DNA of 64,000 nt from Halorhabdus rudnickae (GCF_900880625.1 NZ_CAAHFB010000001.1:1550001-1614000), one strand, 5' to 3'. Shown: positions 26,200-35,488, counted from the stretch's first letter. Numbers and translations: made by a program. The notes: a model not told the origin generated them from the sequence alone.

Positions 26200-27192
26200 T
26201 CAGAACGGTCCACGGCCGCGGCCCGGACCGCCTGGCCCTCCTGGACCGCCAGGGCCACCCGGACCGCGACCGCCGCCGAGCTGGAGCTGGTTGGGGACCC
26301 GGATCCGATTGCGAACGTGTTGCCCGTAGGCCAGGCCGATCGCCAGGCCGATCAAGTGTGCGGCGTTGGCGACGCCACCACCGCCGGTCCCGAACATCCC
26401 GAGGACGTTGATCGCCACGAGTCCGATCGTCATAAGCCAGATCGGCACTGGGATGATGAAGTACAGATAGACCCGAAGTCCGGGATTCAGGATCGTCAGC
26501 ACCCCCATGATCGCGATGGCTGCACCCGATGCACCGACGACCCCACCAGGGAAGTACCCGAGCGCCGCGGCGGACGGGACGCCTTGGTAGAGTTGAATGA
26601 GCACCTGTCCGAGCCCGGCAAGCGCCCCACTAGAGAGGAAAAGGAGCGTGAAGTCCCGCGAGCCGATGTAATCCTCGACCAGCCGGCCGAAGAAGAAGAT
26701 CACGATACTGTTGAATGCGATATGTGCGAATCCCCCATGTGAGAGAACCGACGTGAACCACGTCCAGACGTATTCTGGGTGCTGTGGAGCCAGGACGAAG
26801 ATCGAGCGATACAACTCCGAATACAGCGTTGCAGCCTGCAGGCTGGGCGTCCCGACCGTCACGATGGCAACCAGAAACTGCAAGAGAAACGTGAGCCACA
26901 TCGCCGCCAGGAAGACGTACGTCATGTTCCCCCGGAAGTACGCGAACGTGCCGCCGGGACCGATATCGATCCCGATCCGCTCAAGGAGGCCCCCAGCCGA
27001 ACGAGAGTTGCCTCCCGTCGAGACACTGTCGTCAAACCCGCTGTCGAAGACGCCGCCGGGGTCGTCCCACTCGTCCAGTCCCGGGCAGTCGTGGTTCTCC
27101 GGGAGGCGGTGTTCCGCACAGAAAGTGCCACCGCAGTGTTTGCAGTGATACGGCATGTTCGTCTGTTTGCCGCACACGTCGCAAGTCGTCAT
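26200..27192 (-). CDS. Rhomboid family intramembrane protease with AN1-like zinc finger
   Basis: A 330-residue membrane protein. Residues 1-38 form an AN1-type zinc finger (CDVCGKQT, CKHCGGTFCAEHR, then HDCPG). After a linker, six to seven membrane helices carry the rhomboid motifs: HIAFNSIVIF, the catalytic Ser in VVGASGAAIAI (GASG), and the catalytic His in AAHLIGLAIGL. The C-terminus is a run of Gly-Pro-Gly repeats. Such proteins cut single-pass membrane proteins within the bilayer. The start at 27192 is chosen because the finger begins there. Confidence 0.92.
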   Translation of the reverse strand: MTTCDVCGKQTNMPYHCKHCGGTFCAEHRLPENHDCPGLDEWDDPGGVFDSGFDDSVSTGGNSRSAGGLLERIGIDIGPGGTFAYFRGNMTYVFLAAMWLTFLLQFLVAIVTVGTPSLQAATLYSELYRSIFVLAPQHPEYVWTWFTSVLSHGGFAHIAFNSIVIFFFGRLVEDYIGSRDFTLLFLSSGALAGLGQVLIQLYQGVPSAAALGYFPGGVVGASGAAIAIMGVLTILNPGLRVYLYFIIPVPIWLMTIGLVAINVLGMFGTGGGGVANAAHLIGLAIGLAYGQHVRNRIRVPNQLQLGGGRGPGGPGGPGGPGGPGRGRGPF

Positions 27193-27460
27193 TGCCGATC
27201 CGTAACAGACCCCAGGGCAAAGATATTGTGCTTGGGTCGGTTCTCGAGACGGGTGACCTCGATGGCGTCGGCCGGCTATTACGTGCTCCACGCTAGGACG
27301 GCAGCGAGTACGACGGACTTCTTGGGAGAACACTTCGAGACCTGCTGCCCGAGCAAGAACCAGGTACCGAACCGACGGAGACCAGATATCACAACCGGTT
27401 CATTCCCGGCGTCCAAAAGGCCGGTATGAGCAGCCCAATCGCCGAATCGAGGGGAGACAC

Positions 27461-28114
27461 ATGAAACGACGGCAAGCAGACGCCGCAGCGGGGCTCCTCC
27501 TCGGCGCGATCATCTTGAGCGGCGGCGCACTGGCCTGGCAAGTCTCCCAGCAGCGCCGTGCCCTCGACGGGTCGATGGGATCGATGGTGGACGGGTCGAT
27601 GATGGACTCCTCGATGGGGACGATGCACGGACCGGATCCCCTGTGGTTCGTCGTTGGGACGCTGTTGATCGCGGCAGTCGTCGCCGGAGTGTACGTCCTG
27701 CTTCGGCCGGCGTTCACGAGCGATGACGACCTGACTCGACCGGAACCCGCCGACGCTGCTCCGGCGACTGAGGATGATGATGCATCGACGAATCGGGACC
27801 CAACGCAGGCAGAACCCAGCGATCCCGAGCACGATGGTGACACCGCCAACGCGCGATCAGCCACCCCCGAGGCGAACCCGACCGAGCGCGTCCTGGATCT
27901 GCTTCCCGAAGACGAGCGACGAGTCCTCGAACCCGTCCTCGGCTCGCCCGGGATCACGCAGATCGAACTCCGGGACCGATCCGAGTTCTCCAAGAGCAAG
28001 GTGAGCCAGACAGTGAGCGACCTCGAAGAGCGGGGCTTGCTCTACCGGGAACGCCAGGGACGGACCTACCGGATCTTTCCGAGCGACGATCTCGAACGGA
28101 GCGGAACGTCATAG
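27461..28114 (+). CDS. Membrane-anchored winged-helix protein with Met-rich loop
   Basis: A 217-residue protein. Two transmembrane helices (about 10-30 and 62-82) flank a Met-rich extracytoplasmic loop, GSMGSMVDGSMMDSSMGTMHG (GSM..MHG, about 37-57). An acidic linker leads to a C-terminal winged-helix domain (about 140-212, ERVLDLLPEDERRVLEPVL and RSEFSKSKVSQTVSDLEERG). The layout suggests signal input at the membrane and DNA binding inside, as in DUF7343-type haloarchaeal regulators. The Met-rich loop resembles copper/silver-binding stretches, so metal sensing is a possibility, not a demonstration. Confidence 0.75.
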   Translation: MKRRQADAAAGLLLGAIILSGGALAWQVSQQRRALDGSMGSMVDGSMMDSSMGTMHGPDPLWFVVGTLLIAAVVAGVYVLLRPAFTSDDDLTRPEPADAAPATEDDDASTNRDPTQAEPSDPEHDGDTANARSATPEANPTERVLDLLPEDERRVLEPVLGSPGITQIELRDRSEFSKSKVSQTVSDLEERGLLYRERQGRTYRIFPSDDLERSGTS

Positions 28115-28280
28115 CACACCCGACTCGACTGGCGCCATTCGAATTCGTCAGCGACGAACGATCTCTACAGAGAAAAACGATTAGAACCGTTTATACACGG
28201 TCTCGAACGATCTCTTGTCTGTGTTCACACCCAGATAAGTAACTACTGTACTCCACTATGTTGCCCTGAGGCGAAATTCA

Positions 28281-28757
28281 ATGACCGAGACGAACGCCGT
28301 AATCTGGCTGGTTGTGGGACTCGCATTACTCGCGCTTCTGGTCGCAGTGCCTGCGATCAGCGCCCACGGGAACGGAACAGTACCGGAGAACGCGACGGCT
28401 ACCGATGGGCCGTATCAGACCACTATCGACGAACGGGCCGTCTGGATGGCCGATCACATGACGACTCGTTGGGGAGCGAATGCGACCGAATGGATGGACG
28501 TCCATATGGGCATGAGCGACAGGTGGACGAGTGCACAGACCGGCATGAACGACAGCGAGTGGATGAGAGCACACATGGGCGTGAACGGCGAGTGGACAGA
28601 CGACGAGAACGCTTCCGTCGGGCCGTTCACTCATGCGCCGGCCGGTGAGAACGCCCATCACGACGAGTACCACGACGATAGCGTGAGCGGCTACGGCGAC
28701 CACCACGACGACCAACAGGGCTATCGCGGAATGAACGGTCGGGGACACGGATGCTGA
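28281..28757 (+). CDS. Secreted or anchored Met/His-rich protein
   Basis: A 158-residue protein. A single N-terminal hydrophobic segment (VIWLVVGLALLALLVAV) is a signal or anchor. The exported part has a repeated WM-x-x-HM pattern: VWMADHMTT, EWMDVHMGM and EWMRAHMGV. A C-terminal His-rich tail follows (HHDEYHDD, YGDHHDDQQG, GRGHGC). These Met/His repeats are plausible soft-metal ligands. Its last codons overlap the next gene. No family recognised. Confidence 0.65.
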   Translation: MTETNAVIWLVVGLALLALLVAVPAISAHGNGTVPENATATDGPYQTTIDERAVWMADHMTTRWGANATEWMDVHMGMSDRWTSAQTGMNDSEWMRAHMGVNGEWTDDENASVGPFTHAPAGENAHHDEYHDDSVSGYGDHHDDQQGYRGMNGRGHGC

Positions 28758-29200
28758 AAACGACTGGTCTCGTCGATAACGGATGGACGAGCCGGGCCGG
28801 ATCCGTCCGCCCCCGGTCGAACGAAGATACCAACGGTCGAAGACGGGGCACAGTCTCGCGAGTCGCCCGAACGGGACTGTTCGTGGTCACGCTCCTCGTG
28901 GCAACCGGGAGTGCGAACGCCCAGCACGGTAGCGGTGGGATGATGGGCAGCGGAGGCTACGGTGCGTTCGGAATGTCCGGCTTCGGACTCGTGTTCTGGC
29001 TGGTGCTCGCGCTTGGAATCGTCGGCCTCGTCGCTTACGCACGCGGAGGCTCCCGGTCCAGGCCGGAGACGTCGGCCGGAACCGACACCAGACGAGAGAA
29101 ACGTGATCGTGCACTCGAGACGCTCCGGGAACAGTACGCCCGTGGGGAACTCGAAGCCGAGGAGTTCGAGCGGCGCCGGGCGGAACTTGAACGGTCGTGA
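28751..29200 (+). CDS. SHOCT-domain membrane protein with Met/Gly-rich loop
   Basis: A 149-residue protein whose ATG overlaps the preceding gene (ATGCTGA). There is a basic N-terminus, a first hydrophobic helix (LFVVTLLVATGSANA), and an exposed loop QHGSGGMMGSGGYGAFGM. A second helix (LVFWLVLALGIVGLVAY) and a C-terminal SHOCT motif (LETLREQYARGELEAEEFERRRAEL) follow. Bacterial small SHOCT membrane proteins with HGGGMM-type loops often sit next to copper-handling genes. The third member of a Met-rich trio. Confidence 0.75.
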   Translation: MLKTTGLVDNGWTSRAGSVRPRSNEDTNGRRRGTVSRVARTGLFVVTLLVATGSANAQHGSGGMMGSGGYGAFGMSGFGLVFWLVLALGIVGLVAYARGGSRSRPETSAGTDTRREKRDRALETLREQYARGELEAEEFERRRAELERS

Positions 29201-29281
29201 CGAGCGAGCCGGCCGAGAACCGCTAGCCGAAGGATCGATCTGTGTCGACGTGTGTAAGTCGATCGACGACGACAGGCAGGC

Positions 29282-29878
29282 ATGCGCCAGTTCGTCGTGA
29301 TCGGTCACGAGGTGCCGACGACGCCAGACTTCCCCCTGGACGATCTGCCGGGTGCGGCCGGGCGACTCGACGTGCTCTGTCGGAGCGTCAACGCCGCGCT
29401 GTTTCTCTCTCACGGCATCCGTGAGGACGTTCGGCTCCGCCTCGTCCTCGGCGACACGTTCACCCTCCGGGTGGAAGGAAGCGAAGTACGGGGTCTCCAT
29501 CCCGACGAGCGGAGTACGGCGGCCCGGATCAGGAGTGCCCTCGAGCGTAGCGACGAAGCCATCGGCCATCAGGCAGTCGAGACTTCGCCAGGGATCTTTC
29601 TCACTCGTCGGGGTGTGAAACCGACGCTCCGGGAGGTGGCCGAGGAGGGGACACTGATCCAGCTCCACGAGGATGGAGAAGCGATCACCACCGGTGAGCC
29701 GCCGGACGATCCCGTCTTCGTCCTATCAGACCACCGAGATTTCACTGCGGCAGAGGCGACACACCTCGACGAACTGGGCGCTCGACAAGTGCGTCTCGGT
29801 CCGCGGGCGCTGCATGCCGACCAGGCGATCACCGTCGCACAGAACTATCTCGATACGAACGGGTTCGAACGATACTGA
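29282..29878 (+). CDS. trmY: tRNA (pseudouridine(54)-N1)-methyltransferase
   Basis: A 198-residue SPOUT methyltransferase that makes N1-methylpseudouridine at tRNA position 54 in archaea. Signature parts are [28 protein letters not shown] at the start, [13 protein letters not shown] and [11 protein letters not shown]. Near the C-terminus [37 protein letters not shown] forms the knotted SAM site. Length and both ends match the archaeal family. Monocistronic. Confidence 0.93.
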   Translation: MRQFVVIGHEVPTTPDFPLDDLPGAAGRLDVLCRSVNAALFLSHGIREDVRLRLVLGDTFTLRVEGSEVRGLHPDERSTAARIRSALERSDEAIGHQAVETSPGIFLTRRGVKPTLREVAEEGTLIQLHEDGEAITTGEPPDDPVFVLSDHRDFTAAEATHLDELGARQVRLGPRALHADQAITVAQNYLDTNGFERY

Positions 29879-29896
29879 TGGGTCCGGGAGAGCCGG

Positions 29897-30175
29897 TCAC
29901 TCGATCCGGAGGTCGCCGCCATCGTCGCCGCCGTTCTCGTCCCACTCGAGTTCGAACTCGACGCTGAGTTCACCGGGGGCGTCGGCCGGCCCTTCACGTT
30001 CGGCCTTCACTTCGAAGGTCGGCCGTTCGGGGGGGTCCATCGTGACCGACTGGTCGCCGGCCGATAGCGAGATCGGATCGCCGGCTTCCAAGTTGTCAGC
30101 GACTGTCCGGAGGTACGACGCGATCTCGGCGCGGGCGAGCGAGCGTTCCGTCTCGAAGAGCACTTTTTCGGGCAT
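29897..30175 (-). CDS. amphi-Trp domain-containing protein
   Basis: A 92-residue protein beginning MPEKVLFETERSLARAEIASYLRTVADNLE-like, the typical opening of amphi-Trp domain proteins, a small haloarchaeal and bacterial family of unknown function. It is acidic (FELEWDENGGDDGGDL). The ATG at 30175 gives the family-standard start; an upstream in-frame start would add 29 residues unrelated to the family. It is convergent with trmY and divergent from the tRNA. Confidence 0.85.
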   Translation of the reverse strand: MPEKVLFETERSLARAEIASYLRTVADNLEAGDPISLSAGDQSVTMDPPERPTFEVKAEREGPADAPGELSVEFELEWDENGGDDGGDLRIE

Positions 30176-30297
30176 ACAACGATATAGGCCCGGGACGGGG
30201 ATAAGTGTTGTAGCGCAAACAACCGCCGCCGATGAATTCACCAGACTGGACGCGTCTCGCAAGAGTTAAAGGCGAACCTCGGCTATATTTTCGATGC

Positions 30298-30370
30298 GGG
30301 CCGGTGGGGTAGCTTGGTATCCTTCGGCCTTCGGGTGGCCGTAACCGCGATTCGAATTCGCGCCGGCCCA
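30298..30370 (+). tRNA. tRNA-Pro (anticodon CGG)
   Basis: The 73-base sequence folds into a full cloverleaf. The acceptor GGGCCGG pairs with CCGGCCC before discriminator A. The anticodon stem CGGCC/GGCCG encloses loop TTCGGGT with anticodon CGG. The T stem CGCGA/TCGCG has the loop TTCGAAT. No intron and no encoded CCA. A possible box A (TTAAAG) lies about 28 bases upstream. The 270 bases downstream hold no gene, and no duplicated tRNA end was noticed that would mark an integration event here. Confidence 0.95.
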
Positions 30371-30643
30371 CTTCTCCCACAATTCAACTTCCCTGAAGAG
30401 CGGCCACAGCGACTGGGTTACTCGTCGGTGGCGGCGAACAACCAGGCTCTTCGTTTTCCCGAGCGGAGCGAGCAGACACGAATGAGGATCAGCACGTCGG
30501 CGAAGAGTGTGTGGGCAAGTCAGTCGCAGTCACCAACGTTTGATTCGGCTACGTCAGAATGAGAGGACGTGTCGAACTTGAACGTACCCACACACAGGAA
30601 AACATAACGGCAATTCAACGAAGGGAACGAAACCTGTCGCTGC

Positions 30644-31189
30644 TTACGTCGCGGTTAGTGTTTTCGTGATGACGACAGAGTTCGTGGGTGTGTGAATCAC
30701 GCGAACCGTGATTGTCTCACGGCCAGTGATTATACAATCAGTTTGTGGGATCCGAAAGCTGATTACATCGCCTGATGCGTACTTTTGACGTTCTAATGCG
30801 CTGCCATCTGGCAGACCGGCAAACGAGTTATCAAATATATCAGCGCCCTCGTAATTCGAGTTGGAGAGTCTGCTGTCTTCGATAGGTAAATCAACGATCC
30901 GGCTACGCTTCCCGCAGGCAGCAGTCGCGTCAACGACAACTTCCGTATCAGACATCCGTATCGTGTCGCCCGCCATATGTCTAATACGAACAAACCCATT
31001 GTCGCTTCCTGATCCAGGCGGATTCGGTTCGAGTGTCCCAGTAGACTGTCCGACGATAGGGCCTGGTTGATTGGCTTCGTCGGTGAACCCGAGTACAAGT
31101 ACCGAAAGTGTCGCGGCGAGTATCACCACGATAGCGACCAGTAGTATGTTCGCTATGACCGGAGAATCGGCCCGTGACCATGAACTCAC
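30644..31189 (-). CDS. Type IV pilin-like protein
   Basis: A 181-residue protein with an archaeal class III signal: SRADSPVIANILLVAIVVILAA near residues 5-26, where DSPVIANILL is the usual H-domain start of DUF1628-type haloarchaeal pilins. The mature part is beta-rich, with two cysteines (ATAACGKRS and QTDCIITG). It would be processed by PibD and assembled into, or associated with, surface pili. It lies alone. The 240 bases upstream to the DUF424 gene show no gene. Confidence 0.82.
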   Translation of the reverse strand: MSSWSRADSPVIANILLVAIVVILAATLSVLVLGFTDEANQPGPIVGQSTGTLEPNPPGSGSDNGFVRIRHMAGDTIRMSDTEVVVDATAACGKRSRIVDLPIEDSRLSNSNYEGADIFDNSFAGLPDGSALERQKYASGDVISFRIPQTDCIITGRETITVRVIHTPTNSVVITKTLTAT

Positions 31190-31431
31190 GATGCTCGTTT
31201 TAACGGGGCGATGACACTAATCTGTTTGCATTATTCCAGTCGAACTTCGTAAGGAGGGCCACGGTATTTGGTTCGTCCCAACGATGGCGCAACCGTCGGA
31301 GTGACACCGTCAGTATTGAGACGACAGTCGACCGTCCCTTCTGGAGAGCCTTTCAGTCGGTCGAAACTCGACGGAGGAATTCGTGTCGCTGGTCGGATAA
31401 GCACGCCCGAACCGGGAACCCGACACCAGCG

Positions 31432-31746
31432 TTACATCCAGAGCAACTGGGCGTGGCGCGTGCCGTCGATCTCGAGGACATTACCCTCCTCAACGAAGCC
31501 GTGCTCGATGGCGACGCCGACGGCGGTAGTGCCCACGAGGTTGGCGGTGTCACAGCGGGCGAGGCTATCGGCGACGCGCTCCGCGCTGGCGTGCTCGCCG
31601 CCGTAGAATTCCTCGGAGACCGACAACGAGATCTCGTCCTCGGCGAAGGTCTCCCCCAACACGTCGGCGTCACATACTGCGACGAGCAGTCCCTCCTCGG
31701 TCTCGCGTTCGGTGAGCAACAGCCCGTCAGTTCCCTCCTCGGTCAT
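31432..31746 (-). CDS. DUF424 family protein
   Basis: A 104-residue acidic protein with DUF424 hallmarks: LLVAVCDADVLGETF near the start, ISLSVSEEFYGGE, NLVGTTAVGVAIEHGFVEEGNVLEIDG at the C-terminus. The archaeal family is uncharacterised; its genes often lie near translation genes. It starts one base after the TPR gene stop, so the two form an operon. Confidence 0.88.
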   Translation of the reverse strand: MTEEGTDGLLLTERETEEGLLVAVCDADVLGETFAEDEISLSVSEEFYGGEHASAERVADSLARCDTANLVGTTAVGVAIEHGFVEEGNVLEIDGTRHAQLLWM

Positions 31747-31747
31747 C

Positions 31748-32500
31748 TCACTCGCGTAGCTCCTGCTGGCGCTGCTCGATCAGTTCTTCTTCGGTCTGCT
31801 GGCGCAACTCCTCGGCCTCCTCGACGAGTTCCTCGGCACGCTCGTCCTCACCCACCTGTTCGTGGGCGCGAGCCTTCTGTTCTAAGAGGTCAGCACTCCG
31901 GAATCCGAGCCGGACGGCGTTGTCGAAGGCGTCGATGGCCTCCTCGGCCAGGCCGCGTTCCAGCAGGAAGAAGCCGCGGTTGTACCACGCCTGGGCAAAG
32001 CGGGGGTCGATCTCGACGGCCCGTTCGGCGTGTTCTAAGGCCTGCTCGGACTGGCCCGATTCCCACAACGCGTACGCGAGATTCGTCTCGGCGGTCGCGG
32101 CGTGCTCGGAGTCGGCGTCGACGTCCAATGCCTCCCGGTAGGCACCGATGGCCTGGTCGTACTCTTCGAGTTCGGCGTGGGCGACACCTTTGTTCACCCA
32201 GGCCTCCTGGGCGATCCTGTCGTCGTCGGCGAAACGGGCGGCCCGTTCGAGGGACTCGGTTGCTTCCTCGAATCGCTGGATTCGCGTGTACTCGAGCCCG
32301 ACGTCGAGCAGGCTCTCTGCATCGACATCGTCGTCCGCCAGATTCCGTTCGTCGAGCAGGTCGCTCACGACGCGTGAATCGACCGGGTCGACGGAGTCCT
32401 GGTCGACGGCGAGTTCGGGCGGCTCGAGATCGAAGCCCTCGTAGGGCTCGGAGAACCCTTGGCCCTCGGAGAAGCGGTGGTCCTCGGAGTCGTCAGTCAT
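31748..32500 (-). CDS. Tetratricopeptide-repeat protein
   Basis: A 250-residue protein. After an acidic N-terminal lead of about 65 residues come four to five TPR units, for example YTRIQRFEEATESLERAARF, KGVAHAELEEYDQAIGAYREAL, LAYALWESGQSEQALEHAER and NRGFFLLERGLAEEAIDAFD. It ends in a charged helix rich in Glu and Gln. TPR arrays mediate protein-protein contacts; the partner is unknown. A second in-frame ATG lies 6 bases upstream (32506). Co-transcribed with the DUF424 gene and divergent from thpR. Confidence 0.88.
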   Translation of the reverse strand: MTDDSEDHRFSEGQGFSEPYEGFDLEPPELAVDQDSVDPVDSRVVSDLLDERNLADDDVDAESLLDVGLEYTRIQRFEEATESLERAARFADDDRIAQEAWVNKGVAHAELEEYDQAIGAYREALDVDADSEHAATAETNLAYALWESGQSEQALEHAERAVEIDPRFAQAWYNRGFFLLERGLAEEAIDAFDNAVRLGFRSADLLEQKARAHEQVGEDERAEELVEEAEELRQQTEEELIEQRQQELRE

Positions 32501-32554
32501 TACCATCAGTTGGCAACGCGGAAGGTTAAGGGCTGCGTCACCGGACGGGTATGT

Positions 32555-33112
32555 ATGGGCAAACGTCTGTTCGTCAGCGTCGATCTCGACGATCTCGGCG
32601 AGGCGGTCGATACGGTCCAGGGCCGCTTGAAGGGGGCATCGGGCCTGGATTTCGTCGATCCCCATCAGGCACACGTCACGCTGAAGTTCCTCGGCGACAC
32701 CGATCCGGACCGGCTGCCCGCCCTCACTGACGAGCTCGCGGCGGCAGTCGAGGATAGCGGCGTCGAACCATTCCAGGCGGAGTTCGGCGGATTGGGGGCG
32801 TTCCCGAGTACGGACTACATCAGAGTTGTCTGGCTGGGCGTCCGCGAGGGGAGCGAGCGACTGAGTCGCCTTCACGAGGCGATCGAGGACCGAACGGTCG
32901 CGATGGGCTTCGACGAAGCGGAACACGATTTCATGCCCCACGTGACGCTGGCGCGCATGAACCACGCTGGCGGCAAAGAACGCGTCCAGGAAGTGCTCCG
33001 GGAAGACGGTCCCACCGTCGGCACCCTCGACGTCGAGGCTGTCAGGCTGACCGAGAGTGTCCTGACCGACGACGGTCCCGAGTACTCGACGGTCGAAGCG
33101 TTCGAACTCTGA
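32555..33112 (+). CDS. thpR: RNA 2',3'-cyclic phosphodiesterase
   Basis: A 185-residue 2H phosphoesterase of the ThpR/LigT family. The two catalytic HxTx motifs are HVTL at 40-43 and HVTL at 129-132. The family opening RLFVSVDLDD is present. It hydrolyses 2',3'-cyclic ends of RNA to 2'-phosphates. The ATG at 32555 begins the conserved strand; longer in-frame starts lie within the divergent promoter region. Length is standard for the family. Confidence 0.92.
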   Translation: MGKRLFVSVDLDDLGEAVDTVQGRLKGASGLDFVDPHQAHVTLKFLGDTDPDRLPALTDELAAAVEDSGVEPFQAEFGGLGAFPSTDYIRVVWLGVREGSERLSRLHEAIEDRTVAMGFDEAEHDFMPHVTLARMNHAGGKERVQEVLREDGPTVGTLDVEAVRLTESVLTDDGPEYSTVEAFEL

Positions 33113-33241
33113 ATTCTGATATAATCTCCCGGCCGAGCTGCGCATGTCAACACGATTTAGGCCCACTAAACGACTTAGGCCCACCAAAATAGGTAGAAAT
33201 ATTGATAATTGTTAAGTGGGTCACGCCCCAACAGATGGGTG

Positions 33242-34045
33242 ATGGCACTGCTGGCCAACTTGACGTTGGTGTTCGTCGCGGGGTTCATCACGGCGCTGGC
33301 GACGGGACTGGGTGCGATCCCCTTCTTCCTCGTTGAGGACATCAGCGATCGGTGGTACGTGGCGCTGTGGGGACTGGCCTCGGGAATCATGCTTGCGGCG
33401 TCGTTGTTCGGGCTGATCTTCGAGGGACTGGCCGAGGGGACGGCTTTCGAAATTGCGGTGGGCATGGGCGCGGGCGTCCTCCTCGTGATCGCCGCCCATC
33501 ACGTGTTGGACGACGTCGATATCGATCCCAAGGAGTACGCCGAGGCCGACTTCAAGAAACTCGTGCTCATTCTCGGGATCCTGACAGTCCATAGCTTTCC
33601 GGAGGGCGTCGCCGTCGGTGTCTCCTTCGCCGAGTTGGGCCTGGAAGGGGCCGACGGGCCGATGCTCTTTGGTGTGGCAGTTCCGGTCCTGGCGGTTTTC
33701 ATGACGGTCGCGATCTCGATCCACAATATCCCGGAAGGCGTCGCGATTTCGATCCCGCTGCGCTCGATGGGGGTCTCCGAGTGGCGCATGGCCTGGTGGG
33801 CAGTCTTTTCGAGTCTTCCCCAGCCGATCGGCGCGGTGCTCGCGTTCGCGTTCGTCCGGTTGGCCAGGGACTTCCTGCCCTACGGCTTTGGCTTTGCCGC
33901 CGGTGCGATGATCTACCTCGTCGCGACGGAGTTCATCCCCGAGGCCCTGGAGACGGGGGCCCCACTACCAGGGGGTGGCCACCGCGAACTCGCGGGTGGT
34001 CTGGCCGCCGGGGTGACACTGATGGTTCCGCTCGCGCTGATTTGA
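33242..34045 (+). CDS. ZIP family divalent metal transporter
   Basis: A 267-residue membrane protein with eight hydrophobic helices. The ZIP metal-binding signatures are HSFPEG (117-122) in helix 4 and HNIPEG (161-166) in helix 5, and IYLVATEFIPEAL is the conserved helix 7 start. The cytoplasmic loop between helices 3 and 4 is short and acidic with HH (86-87). It is expected to import Zn2+ or a related ion. The start is set at the ATG just before the first helix. Confidence 0.9.
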   Translation: MALLANLTLVFVAGFITALATGLGAIPFFLVEDISDRWYVALWGLASGIMLAASLFGLIFEGLAEGTAFEIAVGMGAGVLLVIAAHHVLDDVDIDPKEYAEADFKKLVLILGILTVHSFPEGVAVGVSFAELGLEGADGPMLFGVAVPVLAVFMTVAISIHNIPEGVAISIPLRSMGVSEWRMAWWAVFSSLPQPIGAVLAFAFVRLARDFLPYGFGFAAGAMIYLVATEFIPEALETGAPLPGGGHRELAGGLAAGVTLMVPLALI

Positions 34046-34397
34046 CTGGCCGAAAGCACTCGAGTACAACGGGCCATCTGTCGAAGGGGCGATGAAGAAG
34101 TGGATCAGACGCCCTCCAGCGTTCGGCTGTTCGTCGTTTGACCGCCGGCGCTGCTTGGCCGATGGCTGTCGCGATAACGTAGTCAGTGACGACGTCATCG
34201 ATTCGCGTCGATTGCGGCACTGGCTGGCCCCGTTTGGGTCTGCAATTCGGGTCACCCCGTCGTCGGCGTCCCGGCGGAGGTCACCGATAACCCGCTCGTG
34301 GAGGCCCCACTCCTCGGCAGTCGGTTCCGGCGGCAACTCCGATCTGCGCGATCGGATTTCGGTGAGTACCGTCTCGGTGAGGATCGCGCCAGGGACG
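34046..34397. other. Intergenic stretch without a supported gene
   Basis: About 350 bases between the ZIP gene and the stop of the broken HTH_10 regulator. The minus strand has an open stretch containing EEWGLHERVIGDLRRDADDG, which has protein-like composition and may be the remnant of an unknown gene. It has no recognisable family and no clear start. Confidence 0.4.
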
Positions 34398-34890
34398 TCA
34401 GGGAACAAGTTCGCTAAACACGCGTTGCTCGACCTTTCGAAGGTGTTCACCGACCGTTACCGGTGCGATCCCGACAATCCCGCTGACGTCTTCGAGGAAA
34501 GCCTGTCGGGGTTCGCTGTAATACCCCAACTCGACTGCTGCTTCGAGAACTTCTTGCTGTCGAGTGGTGAGCAGTCCGGCCAGCGATGAGTTATCACTCT
34601 CGTATGTTCCCGTCTCGACAAGCTCACGTAATCGGCGTTCTCAACGTACTCGTAGAGCCTGTTGAATACGTCGTCCGTCCCCAGGTACGTCACTGTCAGT
34701 CGATCGTCAACCGCGAACCGGATTGGCGTCTCAATCACCAAAAGTGACTCGCGCTGTCGTTGCACTCCCCACCGGACAATCTCCGTCGACTCGAGTTGGC
34801 TCACAGCCAGCCAGCGGTCCGTGCCAGCGGTGAGATTCCTGTTGACGTGGGGGACCGTACAGGCGCAATCGCCAAATACGAGGGTGCACT
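34398..34890 (-). pseudogene. Frameshifted HTH_10 (Bat-type) transcriptional regulator
   Basis: The N-terminal part ([16 protein letters not shown], then FAVDDRLTVTYLGTDDVF) reads in one frame until about 34630. After one frameshift the C-terminal part resumes: SLAGLLTTRQQEVLEAAVE, ELGYYSEPRQAFLEDVSG and VGEHLRKVEQRVFSELVP, then TGA at 34398. That is the standard HTH_10 end of bacterio-opsin-activator-like regulators. The N-terminus appears truncated where it meets hisB (ATG at 34901). No start codon with a normal N-terminus is seen, so the gene is judged non-functional. Confidence 0.78.
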
Positions 34891-34900
34891 TGCCTCTCGT

Positions 34901-35488
34901 ATGACCGACCGGACCGCCGCAGTCACCCGCGAGACCGGCGAAACGTCGATCGAGGTCACGCTCGACCTCGACGGCGATGGCGACGCCACCGTCGAGACCG
35001 GCGTGGGTTTTCTCGATCACATGCTCGATAGCTTCGCCACCCATGGCCTGTTCGACCTCACCGTCCGCTGTGACGGCGATCTGGGGGTCGACGAACACCA
35101 CACCGTCGAGGACGTCGCGATCGCCTTGGGCGAGGCCATCGACGAGGCGCTAGGTGAACGCCGCGGGATCGTCCGCTTCGCCGACCGCCGGGTCCCCTTA
35201 GACGAGGCCGTCGCCGGGATCGTGCTGGACGTCAGCGGCCGTCCCTTCTTTGCCTTCGAGGGTGAGTTCTCCCAGGCGGAGGTAGGTGAGTTCACGTCCG
35301 CTCTGGCCAGGCACTTCCTGCGGTCGCTGGCGACGAACGCAGAGCTGACGCTGCACGCCGAGGTCGCGGGGACCAACGCCCACCACGAGATCGAGGCGCT
35401 GTTCAAGGGACTGGCGCGGGCACTGGATGACGCGACGCGGATCGACGAGCGGCGAGCAGACGCCCCCTCGACGAAGGGCACGCTATGA
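34901..35488 (+). CDS. hisB: Imidazoleglycerol-phosphate dehydratase
   Basis: A 195-residue enzyme of histidine biosynthesis (dehydration of imidazoleglycerol phosphate). Metal-binding histidine motifs are present: [35 protein letters not shown] and [18 protein letters not shown]. The C-terminal STKGTL is the family end. The ATG at 34901 matches the usual short N-terminus. It overlaps the ACT-domain gene by 4 bases, so the two are co-translated. Confidence 0.95.
   Translation: MTDRTAAVTRETGETSIEVTLDLDGDGDATVETGVGFLDHMLDSFATHGLFDLTVRCDGDLGVDEHHTVEDVAIALGEAIDEALGERRGIVRFADRRVPLDEAVAGIVLDVSGRPFFAFEGEFSQAEVGEFTSALARHFLRSLATNAELTLHAEVAGTNAHHEIEALFKGLARALDDATRIDERRADAPSTKGTL

Noticed and set aside
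30298-30370. tRNA-Pro as integration site
   Set aside because: No second copy of the tRNA 3' end and no integrase were seen in the window; flanking genes look ordinary.
33965-34450. Minus-strand ORF of 161 codons below the HTH_10 relic
   Set aside because: Its first part is the out-of-frame reading of the HTH_10 C-terminus and its end is antisense to the ZIP gene; only a short central stretch looks protein-like.
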